From Flavobacterium sp. ov086 (GTDB taxonomy: Bacteria; Bacteroidota; Bacteroidia; Flavobacteriales; Flavobacteriaceae): a stretch of DNA of 64,000 bases. Positions 31,529 through 41,372 of the stretch are shown piece by piece. Position 1 is the first letter of the stretch; each line of letters opens with the position of its first letter. Location of the stretch: assembly GCF_900187965.1 (NCBI RefSeq), contig NZ_FZNL01000010.1, forward strand, positions 119,470 through 183,469, read 5' to 3'. Made by a program: the position numbers and the translations under genes. Under the pieces are notes generated by a model that was not told the DNA's origin, ran no database searches, and was given only the letters and a program-made list of their open reading frames with translations.

Positions 31529-33685
31529 TTATCTCACATTTATTTTCTTGTTCAGAAGAATATTATCCGAAGCATCTCCGATTTGAATTTCAATACTATT
31601 ATTTTCTAACTCAAATTGTTGTTTTGCGGTGTTCCAATATTCCAGATCTTTAGCTTTTAAAATTAGGGAAACATTCTTGGTTTCTCCGGCTTTAAAGAAA
31701 ACTCTCTGAAATGCTTTCAATTCTTTTTCAGGTCGTTCTACTTTTGACTGCAATTGTTTTACATAAAGCTGAATCACTTCGTCTCCGTCTTTATTTCCCG
31801 TATTTGTAACTGAAACCGTGACTTTTAGTTCTCCATTTTTAGTGATTGTTTCTGAACTGGTTTCGATTGAATTGTATTTGAAAGTCGTATAACTTAAACC
31901 GTGACCAAAAGCATATAATGGTTTTCCTTTGAAATACATATAGGTTCTGCCATTTCGAATATTATAGTCTAATAACTCCGGCAAATCAGTAATATCCTTA
32001 ACCCAGGTTTGCGTTAATCGTCCGGCGGGATTGTAATCTCCAAATAAAACATTGGCCAAAGCTGTTCCTGTTTCCTGACTATTTTGCGTCATATGTACAA
32101 TTGCCGGAACGTGTTCTTGTGTCCAATTTATGGCATACGGAAAGCTGCTAATCAAGGCAACAACAGTTTTAGGATTTGCCTGATAAACTATTTTAATCAA
32201 ATCTTCCTGCTCTAATGTCAACGATTGGCGATCTACAGCTTCTTTTCCTTCACTAGGAACGGGACAATTTGCCCAACCTGCATTACAAACCGGATGATTT
32301 CCGACAATCACAATTACAGCATCGGCTTTTTTAGCGATTTCTGCTGCTTTGCCGTCAATGTTGTTTTTAGCGTAAAGAATTTCAATATTGTTCCCCAATT
32401 TATTTTTAATTCCCTGTAAAGGAGAAATAATATAAGGTGGCGTTCCGCTGTACCAATCCAGAAGCACTTCATCAGCGTGAAGTCCGATTACGGCAATTGT
32501 TTTTAATTTGTCTTTTTGCAAAGGCAAAAATTGAGCATCATTTTTAAGTAAAACGATTGATTTCTGAGTTGCTTCTAAAGCAATTTTTTTATGTGCTTCG
32601 GTTTTCCAGGGATCGATGGTATCTTTTTCTGTTCCAATTTTCGAATATGGATTTTCTGTTGAAGTATCCAGCATTCCCAGTTGAATCATTACTCTGTAAT
32701 CGCCACGAATAACAGCATCAATATCTTTTTCTTTTAAATATCCATGCGAAAGTGCACCATAAATTGCTTCTGTATATTCATCTAAAAACTGATTGATTCC
32801 CGCTTTAATTGCGGCAGCTGCTCCAAGATATTTGTCTGCATAATATTTATGATCTGAAAGTAATAATTTGAATGCGCCTCCATCTGTGCAGATAATTCCG
32901 TTTTGCCCCCATTCTTTTTGGGTAATATTTTTCAGCATCGGATGTACCATTGCCGGAATTCCGTTTACTTTATTGTATGCTGCCATATAAGCTCGGGAAC
33001 CACCTTCGACAACGCCTTTTTGAAAAGGTAAAGCATAATATTCCCGCCAAAGCCTTTCGTCGAAATCAGATGATGTATAAGTTCTGCCATCTTCATTGCT
33101 ATTCGCTAGAAAATGTTTCATTAACGAAGCCGTTTGCCAATATTTAGGATTGTTTCCTTGTAGTCCTTTTACAAAAGCAACAGTCATTGTTCCGTTAAAA
33201 AAAGCATCTTCGCCATAACTTTCTTCGGTACGACCCCAACGCGGATCTCTTGCAAGATCAGCATTTGGAGCACGAACGACTAATCCGCCACGATGGTATT
33301 TCTGAAATGCATAACGTGTTTCATAACCTTCAACCTGTGCTACTTTTTGAAGCAGATCAACATCCCAGGTTTCTCCCAAACCATAAGCCTGAGGAAAAGT
33401 GGTTGTTGTAACGGGTTGTTTATTTTTTCCGCCCCATTCTCCCGGTCCGCCAAGCGCCAAACCGTGCAATCCTTCTACATGTCCCGTTCCTAAAACTCCC
33501 AATCTTGGTATTGACGGATTGGTGCTTAAAGCCTGAATTTTTTCATCGAGCGTCATCAAAGACAACAAATTATCAATACGCTTTTCAGTATCTAATTTAG
33601 GATTCTGAAAAGGATATTGCTTTTGCTGTGCCAATATTAAATTGATCGACAAAAGAAAAACGATATGCAGAATGAGATTTTTCAT
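31529..33685 (-). CDS. GH3 beta-xylosidase/beta-glucosidase, exported
   Basis: A 718-residue protein with a signal peptide (MKNLILHIVFLLSINLILA) and no lipidation cysteine, so probably periplasmic. It differs clearly from the other GH3. The N-terminal GHVEGLHGLALGG and the nucleophile region GIICTDGGAFKLLL are typical of the xylosidase-like branch. The C-terminal fibronectin-III-like domain reads GHGLSYTTFKY ... SVTNTGNKDGDEVIQLY. It would finish oligosaccharides in the periplasm. Having one lipidated and one soluble GH3 in the same locus suggests division of labour. Confidence 0.93.
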   Translation of the reverse strand: MKNLILHIVFLLSINLILAQQKQYPFQNPKLDTEKRIDNLLSLMTLDEKIQALSTNPSIPRLGVLGTGHVEGLHGLALGGPGEWGGKNKQPVTTTTFPQAYGLGETWDVDLLQKVAQVEGYETRYAFQKYHRGGLVVRAPNADLARDPRWGRTEESYGEDAFFNGTMTVAFVKGLQGNNPKYWQTASLMKHFLANSNEDGRTYTSSDFDERLWREYYALPFQKGVVEGGSRAYMAAYNKVNGIPAMVHPMLKNITQKEWGQNGIICTDGGAFKLLLSDHKYYADKYLGAAAAIKAGINQFLDEYTEAIYGALSHGYLKEKDIDAVIRGDYRVMIQLGMLDTSTENPYSKIGTEKDTIDPWKTEAHKKIALEATQKSIVLLKNDAQFLPLQKDKLKTIAVIGLHADEVLLDWYSGTPPYIISPLQGIKNKLGNNIEILYAKNNIDGKAAEIAKKADAVIVIVGNHPVCNAGWANCPVPSEGKEAVDRQSLTLEQEDLIKIVYQANPKTVVALISSFPYAINWTQEHVPAIVHMTQNSQETGTALANVLFGDYNPAGRLTQTWVKDITDLPELLDYNIRNGRTYMYFKGKPLYAFGHGLSYTTFKYNSIETSSETITKNGELKVTVSVTNTGNKDGDEVIQLYVKQLQSKVERPEKELKAFQRVFFKAGETKNVSLILKAKDLEYWNTAKQQFELENNSIEIQIGDASDNILLNKKINVR

Positions 33686-33706
33686 TTAAAAAAATTGTGG
33701 TTATTT

Positions 33707-33799
33707 AAACCTGACAGGTTTAGAATTTTTATAAATTATATTTTTGAAATCTAATCGTTGTTTTAATAAATACCTAACAGGTTTTGAAAACCTGTTAGG
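33707..33799. repeat. Hairpins of the CCTRACAGGTTT family
   Basis: AAACCTG-A-CAGGTTT at 33707-33721 and CCTAACAGGTTTT-G-AAAACCTGTTAGG at 33773-33799 are perfect palindromes with a single central base. They resemble the arms of the larger inverted repeat at 38646-38732. They fill the gap between the GH97 and GH3 genes. Confidence 0.8.
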
Positions 33800-33810
33800 A
33801 TATCTATAAA

Positions 33811-35817
33811 TTATAGTTTCTTGAATCTAATTGCTGTTCCTCCAGCGCCGCCTAAATGTAATTTTAGTGAATCTGAAGCTTTAACGGTTTTCTTCGAAAT
33901 TGCTATTTCAGCCGGATTATGTGTTTCATCTGTTCCTACAGCTTCAGCATAAATTTGCGCTTCGTAAGTTGCATTTGGATCTAAAAATGATAAAGCAACA
34001 TTTACGTCTCTCGCTTTTTCGTTTGTAATTGTTCCTAAATACCAATCGGCACTTTTTCTGTCTTTACGAACTGTGGTAATGTACTCACCAATTTTTCCTT
34101 CTAATACTTTTGTGTCTTCCCAATCTGTTGGAACATCTTTTAAGAATTGCAAAGCTGGTTTTCCTTCGTAGTTTTCAGGAAGATCTGCCATCATTTGGAT
34201 TGGGGCATAAATCGTAACATACAATGCCAATTGTTGTGCTGCAGTTCCGTGAACTCTTTTTCCAGGATAACCTTGTTTTACCTCAACATCAAAAATTCCC
34301 GGTGTAAAATCCATTGGTCCTGAAAGCAATCTGGTGAAAGGAATAATCGTCAAATGATTTGGCGGATTTCCTTCACTCCAAGCGTTGTATTCTTGTCCGC
34401 GCGCTGCTTCTCTCGAAACCATGTTCGGGAAAGTTCTGCGTTCTCCCGTATCTTTTATCGATTCATGATATAAAACTGCTAAATCATATTGCGCTGCTTT
34501 TTCTAAAATGTATCTGAAATAATTCACTCCAAATTGTCCGAAGTGCATTTCTTTCATGTTTAGTTTTGAACCTACGTGACCAATTTTAACCGAATGGATT
34601 CCTAGTTTTTTGTATAAAGCAAAACCTTCGTCAACTTCTTTTAAATAATTAATTAAATTTGAACCTGTTTCATGGTAACCAATCAATTCTACGTCTTTTT
34701 TCTTTCCGTATTCAACCACTTTTTCAAGGTCGAAATTATCCGCGCTTTTTGTAAAACTAAACATATGCATATGGTTTTCATACCATTGTGGTGTCCAGCC
34801 TTTGTTCCAGCCTTCGATCAATAAATGATGGAATCCTTCTTTTGCAGTAAAATCAATATATTCTTCGGCGTGTTTGGTTGTTGCGCCTTGTTTGTCGCTT
34901 TCCCAAAAAGTGTATTTTCCAATGTGCATTCCCCACCAAATTCCGAAGTACTTGTATGGTTTGAAATAACTTGCCGTATTTTTTAATTTGTTTGGATCGT
35001 TTAGATTTAAAATCAAATAAGATGTGATTAAATCTCCCGGAGTTTCACCAATCTGAAGCGTTCTCCAAGAAGAAGTAAACGTATCTTTTACACGAACTTT
35101 TACACCATCAGACCACGGCACTAAATCAGATTTAAGTTGTGTTCCGGTTGTATTTACCAAAGTCATACTGGCAAAATCTACCAAATTTGCTTCGTGAAAA
35201 CTCAAGGCTAATCCGCTTTTGCTTTCTATTGTAAGTGGCGTTAAAACAGTATCAAGTGTACTTACGGGAGCATCTTTAAAAAGATATTCGTCACGGTTTT
35301 CTCTGTTTGCCGGAATCCACCATGCTTTTCCATCTTCTTTTAAGTTAAAAGTCGTTTTTTCATCCATAATGAAAATACTGTCTTTTACACTTTGTTTTGG
35401 ATATACATATCTAAAAGCAATTCCGTCATCAAAAGCTCTAAACTGAATTTCTAGCTTGCGTTTGTTTCCGCTTTTTTGCTGTAATTGAACAGAAAGCTGA
35501 TTGTAGTGATTTCTGATATTTTTCTTTTCTCCCCAAACTTGTTCCCAGGTTTCATCAAAAGTTGATTTTTTGACACTTTTGATATCAAAATCAGAACTTA
35601 AATTTTCATTTCCTTTTAATAAAAAACCCATATCTGATGGTGTAATCACTTCGGTTTTTCCGTGTGAAACAGCATATTTTGGAGCGTTTTTTACTAACTC
35701 AAATTTGATTTTATTTTGCCCGTTTGGTGAAGCCAACTCGTAAGCATTTTTATTTTTCTGACTGTATCCAATCGAAACTGAAAGGATTAAAGCGGGAAGA
35801 ATGAGGTAATTTTTCAT
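33811..35817 (-). CDS. Glycoside hydrolase family 97 (SusB-like alpha-glucosidase type)
   Basis: A 668-residue exported protein (signal MKNYLILPALILSVSIGYS). The N-terminal beta-super-sandwich starts YELASPNGQNKIKFELV. The barrel has WWGMHIGKYTFWE, LLIEGWNKGW and VELIGYHETGSN. Glutamates in HETG, HESIK and REAARGQEYNAWSEGNPP match the acidic set of inverting, calcium-dependent SusB-type enzymes better than the aspartate-nucleophile galactosidase branch. GH97 is not a core member of known xyloglucan loci, so it may take alpha-linked galactose or glucose from a side chain or a second glycan. Confidence 0.92.
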   Translation of the reverse strand: MKNYLILPALILSVSIGYSQKNKNAYELASPNGQNKIKFELVKNAPKYAVSHGKTEVITPSDMGFLLKGNENLSSDFDIKSVKKSTFDETWEQVWGEKKNIRNHYNQLSVQLQQKSGNKRKLEIQFRAFDDGIAFRYVYPKQSVKDSIFIMDEKTTFNLKEDGKAWWIPANRENRDEYLFKDAPVSTLDTVLTPLTIESKSGLALSFHEANLVDFASMTLVNTTGTQLKSDLVPWSDGVKVRVKDTFTSSWRTLQIGETPGDLITSYLILNLNDPNKLKNTASYFKPYKYFGIWWGMHIGKYTFWESDKQGATTKHAEEYIDFTAKEGFHHLLIEGWNKGWTPQWYENHMHMFSFTKSADNFDLEKVVEYGKKKDVELIGYHETGSNLINYLKEVDEGFALYKKLGIHSVKIGHVGSKLNMKEMHFGQFGVNYFRYILEKAAQYDLAVLYHESIKDTGERRTFPNMVSREAARGQEYNAWSEGNPPNHLTIIPFTRLLSGPMDFTPGIFDVEVKQGYPGKRVHGTAAQQLALYVTIYAPIQMMADLPENYEGKPALQFLKDVPTDWEDTKVLEGKIGEYITTVRKDRKSADWYLGTITNEKARDVNVALSFLDPNATYEAQIYAEAVGTDETHNPAEIAISKKTVKASDSLKLHLGGAGGTAIRFKKL

Positions 35818-35925
35818 GATATTTTTCTTAATTCATTTTTAATAAATCGGGTGTTGCTTATGATGCTTTCACCCGATTTAGAAACTCAACAAAAACTTAT
35901 TTTTATCCCTTGTTGGGATTGTTTT

Positions 35926-36217
35926 TTTGCCACGAATTACACAAATTTTCTCGAATTTAATATGTGTAGTTTGTGTCTGTTTTTTTTGCCACAGATTAAA
36001 AATGATTCCTTTATTTTCTGTGTCTGTTCTTTTTTGCCACGAATTGCACGAATTATCTCGAATTTAATTTGTGACTTATTTTTTCTCGCAGATTTTGCAG
36101 ATTCAGCTGATTTTTTGTAATCTTTTTAATCCTTTAATCTGTGGGTATTTTTTTGCCACGAATTGCACAAATTATCACGAATTTTAATTAGTGGAAATTA
36201 ATGCAATTCGCGGCAAC
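35926..36217. repeat. Degenerate direct repeats of TGCCACGAATTNCACNAATT
   Basis: The 405-base gap between the GH31 and GH97 genes holds at least three clear copies starting near 35929, 36036 and 36154 (each GCCACGAATT(A/G)CAC(A/G)AATT then TCTCGAATTTAA or TCACGAATTTTAA). It also holds weaker copies (CCACAGATTAAAAATGATT; CGCAGATTTTGCAGATT) and a reversed copy ending GCAATTCGCGGCAA. No gene is supported here. The open frame at 35851-36120 is made of these repeats. Confidence 0.75.
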
Positions 36218-36222
36218 CTTTT

Positions 36223-38622
36223 TTATTTTATCCACTCTGTTTTTAGAGTCGTTTTTCCTTGAAATGGGTTTGAAGTTACGTCAAAATTGTTTCCGTTTTT
36301 GGTCACTTTTATTTCTTGCACTGCATCTCCATCAGGTAAAAATACTTTGGCTGTCGCCGAAGTTGTTTTATCACTTGCGTACACTTTTAAAGTCAATTTA
36401 CTCCAATCCATGTCTTTTGTAGATTGTGCCAAAGCGATGTGAGGCAATGCAGTTCCGTCTTTTACTAAAACTACGATTGGTACTTCACCTGCTTTGATTT
36501 TATGCCATCCAGATTGGTATACTTTTTTAGTTTGGTAATCAATCCAAGTTCCTTCCGGAAGATAAACATCTCTTTCTGTAACTTCCTCAAAAAGTGGTGC
36601 AACTAGCATGCTTGAACCAAATAAATATTCATTGTCTACCAACCAAGCCCCCGGATCATTTGGATATTCTACAAATAAAGCACGCATCATTGGCAATCCT
36701 TTTTGAGAACTTTCTTTTGCCTGAGCGTAGATATATGGCATTAATTCGTAACGCATATTATCTGCTTTTCTAAATCCTTCAAGGAAATCTTTACTGTATA
36801 ACCAAGGCTCGCGTGGAGGTTCACCGTGGCTTCTTACGTGTGATGTAAACATTCCGAAAGGTGCCCATCTTCTGTATAAATTCTCTGGAGATTTTGTTGC
36901 AAATCCTCCTACGTCATGACTCCAGAAACTGAATCCACTTAGTCCTAATGAAAGTCCGCCACGTAATTCTGCCGACATTGCTCCGTTTGAAGTTTCGGCA
37001 TCTCCACCCCAATGTAACGGGTAACGCTGAGATCCTGCCCATGTACTTCTTGCCCAGATTAAAGTATATCCTTTTTCTTTCTGAGTAATTTCGGCTACAG
37101 CCTTATTGTATCTTAATGGGTATAAATTGTGTTCGTAGAAACCTGTTCTTCCTGAATGGTAAATTCCGTCCGGCGGAGCTGCTTCTCCAAAATCTACTTT
37201 GAAAACTGAAACTCCCTGATCAAACAAATGTTTCAATTTTGCCTGATACCAAGTTACAGTTTCAGGATTTGAGAAATCCAAAACAGCATCTTCGTACGGA
37301 AGATTTCCTTTGCGGTCTCTTACGGCTAAGTTTTTGTCCATGATTTCATTAAACAAGGTATTCTTTGGTGAGAAATAAGGCAATTGCCATAAACACACAT
37401 GAAAACCATCGTCTTTAAGATCGGACATCATTTTTTGTGCATCCGGAAAACGGTCTTTCGAAAACTCATAATTATTTCTCCAATCTACATCAAACCAACC
37501 GGTATCAAAGTGAATTACATCTGTTGGGATTTTATATTTACGTAGATCTTTTGCTACTTGTCTTCCTTCTTTTTCAGAGAAATAAGTGATTCGGCTCATC
37601 CAGAATCCAAATGACCAAAGTGGCGGCATTGCTGCTTTTCCAGTTAAATCTGTGTATTGATCCAAAACATCTTTTGGTTCTCCGATGAAGAAAAACAAAT
37701 CTGCTTCGTCATCTCCAATATACATTTCATTGGCACTTGAAAAGTATCTTCCAAAGTCAACTGTAATTGGTGTTGAATGGTGTATGAAAACTCCGTAACC
37801 ACGACTGCTCATATAAAACGGAACTGGTTTGTACATCGTTTCGTTTTGGATTCCGTTTGCATCATCTGCCCATAAAACTACTTTTTGTCCGCGTTTGTTG
37901 AATTGTGTGAATGATTCTCCACAACCAAATATTTTTTCGTCCGGTTCTAGGCTAAAAGCTGCTCCCATACTTCTGGAATAATCGCTGTTTCTGCGCACAT
38001 ACGAGAACGGAAGTGTTGGTGTATACGTGTTTTTAAAATCAGAATCATGAAGTGTACTTGTCAATAATTTTCCTTTTTCATCGTAAATTTTTACGTGCCA
38101 AGGTTTTGTCAAAATTTCTACAACTCCATGTTTGCTGGTGTATTTATAACCGCCTTCGATTTTAGTATATTTCCATAATTCAGGATGATTTGGCGCAACG
38201 CCATTTACCAACATTAGGGATTCTTTTTCAGGATGAAATTGTGGTCCTGAAGTAGTTTTAATTCTGATTGTTCTGTCTGAAACAAACTGAATCTGGAACG
38301 GTAATTCGGGAGAAGCCTGATATTCTGTTGTTGGAAATTCGTTTGCTGCAACACTATCGGGTTTCATCATCATGTTGTTGAAAGCCTGACGCGTTTTATA
38401 ATTGTATCTCAAATATTTTATCGTTCCTTTTCCTGTTGCTGGATCAAAACTTTTTAGTTCATCGGCAAAATAAAAAGTGTTCAGATAATTCTGAAAATCT
38501 TTGCTAATGTCTATCGGAGCATTAAGTACATCTGCGTTCTGAATTTGTGCGGACGCTTTTGGCGAAAGCAATAATCCAAACATACAGATTGAAAACAATG
38601 TGGTTAGTTGTGAGTTTTTCAT
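36223..38622 (-). CDS. GH31 alpha-xylosidase candidate
   Basis: A 799-residue exported protein (signal MKNSQLTTLFSICMFGLLLSPKASA). The GH31 core is complete: FGCGESFTQFNKRG, IPTDVIHFDTGWFDVDWRNN, the nucleophile aspartate in VFKVDFGEAAPPDG at about residue 480, and RSTWAGSQRYPLHWGGD. KVDFGE with a following Ala-rich segment is typical of alpha-xylosidases rather than alpha-glucosidases. Alpha-xylosidase is a defining activity for xyloglucan use, releasing the xylose that XylA and XylB (encoded in this locus) would take up. It lacks the extra PA14 insert of the longer Bacteroides enzyme, judging by length. Confidence 0.93.
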   Translation of the reverse strand: MKNSQLTTLFSICMFGLLLSPKASAQIQNADVLNAPIDISKDFQNYLNTFYFADELKSFDPATGKGTIKYLRYNYKTRQAFNNMMMKPDSVAANEFPTTEYQASPELPFQIQFVSDRTIRIKTTSGPQFHPEKESLMLVNGVAPNHPELWKYTKIEGGYKYTSKHGVVEILTKPWHVKIYDEKGKLLTSTLHDSDFKNTYTPTLPFSYVRRNSDYSRSMGAAFSLEPDEKIFGCGESFTQFNKRGQKVVLWADDANGIQNETMYKPVPFYMSSRGYGVFIHHSTPITVDFGRYFSSANEMYIGDDEADLFFFIGEPKDVLDQYTDLTGKAAMPPLWSFGFWMSRITYFSEKEGRQVAKDLRKYKIPTDVIHFDTGWFDVDWRNNYEFSKDRFPDAQKMMSDLKDDGFHVCLWQLPYFSPKNTLFNEIMDKNLAVRDRKGNLPYEDAVLDFSNPETVTWYQAKLKHLFDQGVSVFKVDFGEAAPPDGIYHSGRTGFYEHNLYPLRYNKAVAEITQKEKGYTLIWARSTWAGSQRYPLHWGGDAETSNGAMSAELRGGLSLGLSGFSFWSHDVGGFATKSPENLYRRWAPFGMFTSHVRSHGEPPREPWLYSKDFLEGFRKADNMRYELMPYIYAQAKESSQKGLPMMRALFVEYPNDPGAWLVDNEYLFGSSMLVAPLFEEVTERDVYLPEGTWIDYQTKKVYQSGWHKIKAGEVPIVVLVKDGTALPHIALAQSTKDMDWSKLTLKVYASDKTTSATAKVFLPDGDAVQEIKVTKNGNNFDVTSNPFQGKTTLKTEWIK

Positions 38623-38645
38623 TTGTTAATTTTATTATTTCCTTT

Positions 38646-38732
38646 CCTGCAAGGTTTTCAAAACCTTGTAGGTATTGTGTTGGTCTATTCGATGTGTTAA
38701 TTATACCTACAAGGTTTTGAAAACCTTGCAGG
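38646..38732. repeat. Perfect 30-bp inverted repeat between the GH2 and GH31 genes
   Basis: The arms at 38646-38675 and 38703-38732 are exact reverse complements over 30 bases, separated by 27 bases. Each arm is itself nearly palindromic (CCTGCAAGGTTTT-CAAAACCTTGTAGG), so it can fold alone or with its partner. On the - strand it lies between the GH2 stop and the GH31 start. Confidence 0.92.
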
Positions 38733-38747
38733 AATAGCGACGACTTA

Positions 38748-41225
38748 TTACTCTGCTGTAATTACGATTGTTGCTGGTTTTAATCCATTCGCTTTAGCGG
38801 TTAATTCTAATCTTCCTGTTTTATTATCGGATTGAACAACTACCAAACATTTTCCGTTAAGAGCCGTATGTTTTGAACCTTTGTATGATTCGTGACTTAC
38901 GGGATCTCCGCTGCAAACTCCAACAATTTTTCCGTTTCCTTTTAAGGAGAAATTGATTTCGTTATTGGCATTTGGAGCCAAAGTTCCTATCGCATCCTGA
39001 ATATCTACGGTTACAAATGAAAGATCATTTCCACCTGCTTTGATGTTACTTCTGTCTGCTGTAAGTTTTAATTGCGATGGATTTCCGGCTGTTTTAATTT
39101 CGGTTTCCAGAACTGTTTTTCCGTTTTTACGAGAAATCGCTTTTAGTGTTCCCGGTTGGTAAGGAATTCTCCACATTACGTGTAAATCATCTCCTTTTTT
39201 ACTTCTAATTCCAACTGATTTTCCATTAAGGAAAAGTTCAACCTCATCCGCTTTATTATAATACGCCCAAACATCTACTGTTTGACCTGCTTTCCAGTTC
39301 CAATGCGGGAAAATGTGCAGAACGGTTTTGTCTGTCCATTCGCTTTGGTACATATAATAAACGTCTTTTGGGAAACCGGCTAAATCGACAATTCCGAAAT
39401 ACGAACTTATTGATGGCCATTCATACGGAGTTGGTTCTCCGATGTAATCGAAACCTGTCCAGATGTACATTCCGGAAAGGAAATCGTATTTTTTAATTAC
39501 TTTCCAAGTTGCTTCGTGTGTAGAACCCCAAGGTGCCTGAACCTGATCGTAAGCTGAAACGGTATTGCCCGCATTTCCACCAGTAAATTTGAGATCCCAT
39601 CTTACCGGCCATTTTTTAATAGTATCTGAAACGGCATCATAATAACCGCGAGTTTGTAATCCCGAAGTAGTTTCTGTTGCGATGAAAGGAATTCCAGGGA
39701 AATTTTCTTTATGATGTGCATAAGTTTGGTGTGCATAATTGTATCCTATAAGATCTAAAACTCCGGATTTTGCAAGGGGATTAAACTGCACATTCTTTTT
39801 TTCGAATTGTAACGTTACGTCATCAATATTCATATTTACCGGAGGATTCATTGCTGCGGTAAGTGGACGAGTTTTATCATTAAGACGTACTATAGCTGCT
39901 AATTCTTTGGCAATTGTAACTCCTGTTTCATTCCATTGTTCGGGAATTTCATTTCCAATACTCCATATAAAAATACTTGGATGATTACGGTCACGAAGCA
40001 ATTGATCTGTTAAATCTTTTTTGTGCCACTTATCCCAGTCGTTTGCATAATCGTATTTGGTTTTGTTTTGTTTCCACATATCAAATGCTTCATCCATGAC
40101 AATGAAACCCATTTTATCACAAAGATCTAAAAGTTCCGGAGCGGGCGGATTATGAGAAGTTCTGATTCCGTTTACGCCCATTTCTTTCAGAATTTCCAAC
40201 TGACGTTCGATCGCACGTGTATTGATTGCAGAACCTAGCGGTCCTAAATCGTGATGCATACAAACTCCTTTTATTTTTACTTGTTTTCCGTTTAAAATAA
40301 AACCTTTATTGACATCAAACTTAAAATCTCTTATCCCAAAATTGGTTTTGTATTGATCTACAATTTTATCATCTACCGAAATTTCTGTAACTGCTGTGTA
40401 CAATTCAGGTTTTTCTACAGACCATAAAACTGGTGTTTCAATTTCTGCTTCTACATTTAATAATGTGCCACTTTTTGGAGTAAGCGTTATATATTGAGTG
40501 GCTGATGTTACCTTTGTATCTTCTTTATAAATAGTAGTTACTAGTGTTAATTTTTTTGATTCTGAATGGTCATTCTGAATTCGGGTTTCAATATTCACCG
40601 AAGCTTTTTCGGCAGTAACTTTTGGTGTTGTCACATAAGTTCCCCATTGTGCAACATGTAATTTATCTGTGGTTTCGATCCAGACATTTCTAAAAATTCC
40701 TGATCCTGAATACCAACGTGAATTGGGTTGTTTTGAATTGTCAACCTTTACAATAATTTCATTGTTTTTTTCTCCATAATTTAAGTAAGGCGACATGTCA
40801 TATTGAAAGCTAATATATCCGTTTGGACGTTTTCCTAAATAATGCCCGTTTACCCAAACTTCACTGTTTTTATAAACTCCATCAAAGACAATTGATATAA
40901 TTTTATCTTTATCAGAATCACTTATTTTGAAAGTTTTCTTATACCATCCTAAGCCTCCATTAAGTGCTCCGCCTCCATATCCGGCAGGGCTTTTTTCATC
41001 AAACTGTCCTTCGATACTCCAATCATGCGGAATATTTAAGGTTCTCCATTTGGTTGAAGTTCCAATGGTATCTTTATCTATTATACTATCATTAAGATGA
41101 AAACTCCAATCTGAATTAAAAGCGATTTTTCTCGAAGAAAAAGCTTCTGTATTTTCTTTATTGCAACCAAAAATTGCAAAAAAAACCAAAACAGTCAGTG
41201 TTTTTAAAAAATTCAAATGTTTCAT
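38748..41225 (-). CDS. GH2 beta-galactosidase lipoprotein
   Basis: An 825-residue protein with a lipoprotein signal (TLTVLVFFAIFGC, cysteine at about residue 20). The jelly-roll has LNIPHDWSIEGQFD and VWVNGHYLGKRPNGYISF. The barrel has ICMHHDLGPLGSA, GIRTSHNPPAP, the acid/base glutamate in FIWSIGNEIPE and the nucleophile glutamate in PFIATETTSG. GH2-type C-terminal domains follow. It should remove beta-galactose from xyloglucan side chains. The gene is the first of the long enzyme series and has its own candidate promoter. A strong terminator separates it from the SusC/SusD operon. Confidence 0.94.
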   Translation of the reverse strand: MKHLNFLKTLTVLVFFAIFGCNKENTEAFSSRKIAFNSDWSFHLNDSIIDKDTIGTSTKWRTLNIPHDWSIEGQFDEKSPAGYGGGALNGGLGWYKKTFKISDSDKDKIISIVFDGVYKNSEVWVNGHYLGKRPNGYISFQYDMSPYLNYGEKNNEIIVKVDNSKQPNSRWYSGSGIFRNVWIETTDKLHVAQWGTYVTTPKVTAEKASVNIETRIQNDHSESKKLTLVTTIYKEDTKVTSATQYITLTPKSGTLLNVEAEIETPVLWSVEKPELYTAVTEISVDDKIVDQYKTNFGIRDFKFDVNKGFILNGKQVKIKGVCMHHDLGPLGSAINTRAIERQLEILKEMGVNGIRTSHNPPAPELLDLCDKMGFIVMDEAFDMWKQNKTKYDYANDWDKWHKKDLTDQLLRDRNHPSIFIWSIGNEIPEQWNETGVTIAKELAAIVRLNDKTRPLTAAMNPPVNMNIDDVTLQFEKKNVQFNPLAKSGVLDLIGYNYAHQTYAHHKENFPGIPFIATETTSGLQTRGYYDAVSDTIKKWPVRWDLKFTGGNAGNTVSAYDQVQAPWGSTHEATWKVIKKYDFLSGMYIWTGFDYIGEPTPYEWPSISSYFGIVDLAGFPKDVYYMYQSEWTDKTVLHIFPHWNWKAGQTVDVWAYYNKADEVELFLNGKSVGIRSKKGDDLHVMWRIPYQPGTLKAISRKNGKTVLETEIKTAGNPSQLKLTADRSNIKAGGNDLSFVTVDIQDAIGTLAPNANNEINFSLKGNGKIVGVCSGDPVSHESYKGSKHTALNGKCLVVVQSDNKTGRLELTAKANGLKPATIVITAE

Positions 41226-41245
41226 TTTTTCTTTTTTGATGTGAT

Positions 41246-41276
41246 CAATTATAAATTTGCCAATTACTGTTTCAAA
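41246..41276 (-). promoter_or_regulatory. Candidate promoter of the GH2 gene and downstream enzymes
   Basis: On the - strand, TTTG (41273-41276), 19 bases and TATAATTG (41246-41253) differ from the Bacteroidota consensus at one -7 base. It lies 21 bases upstream of the GH2 ATG. Confidence 0.5.
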
Positions 41277-41372
41277 AAAATCATAACGTCATATTATTAT
41301 CTTTCATCATTTTTTTGTTTTTACTTTTAAATTCATAAAAACATATTTTGGCAATACCAAAAACTTTTAATT

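Noticed and set aside
35851..36120. 89-codon frame between GH31 and GH97
   Set aside because: It is made of the degenerate CCACGAATT repeats and encodes low-complexity Phe-rich sequence.
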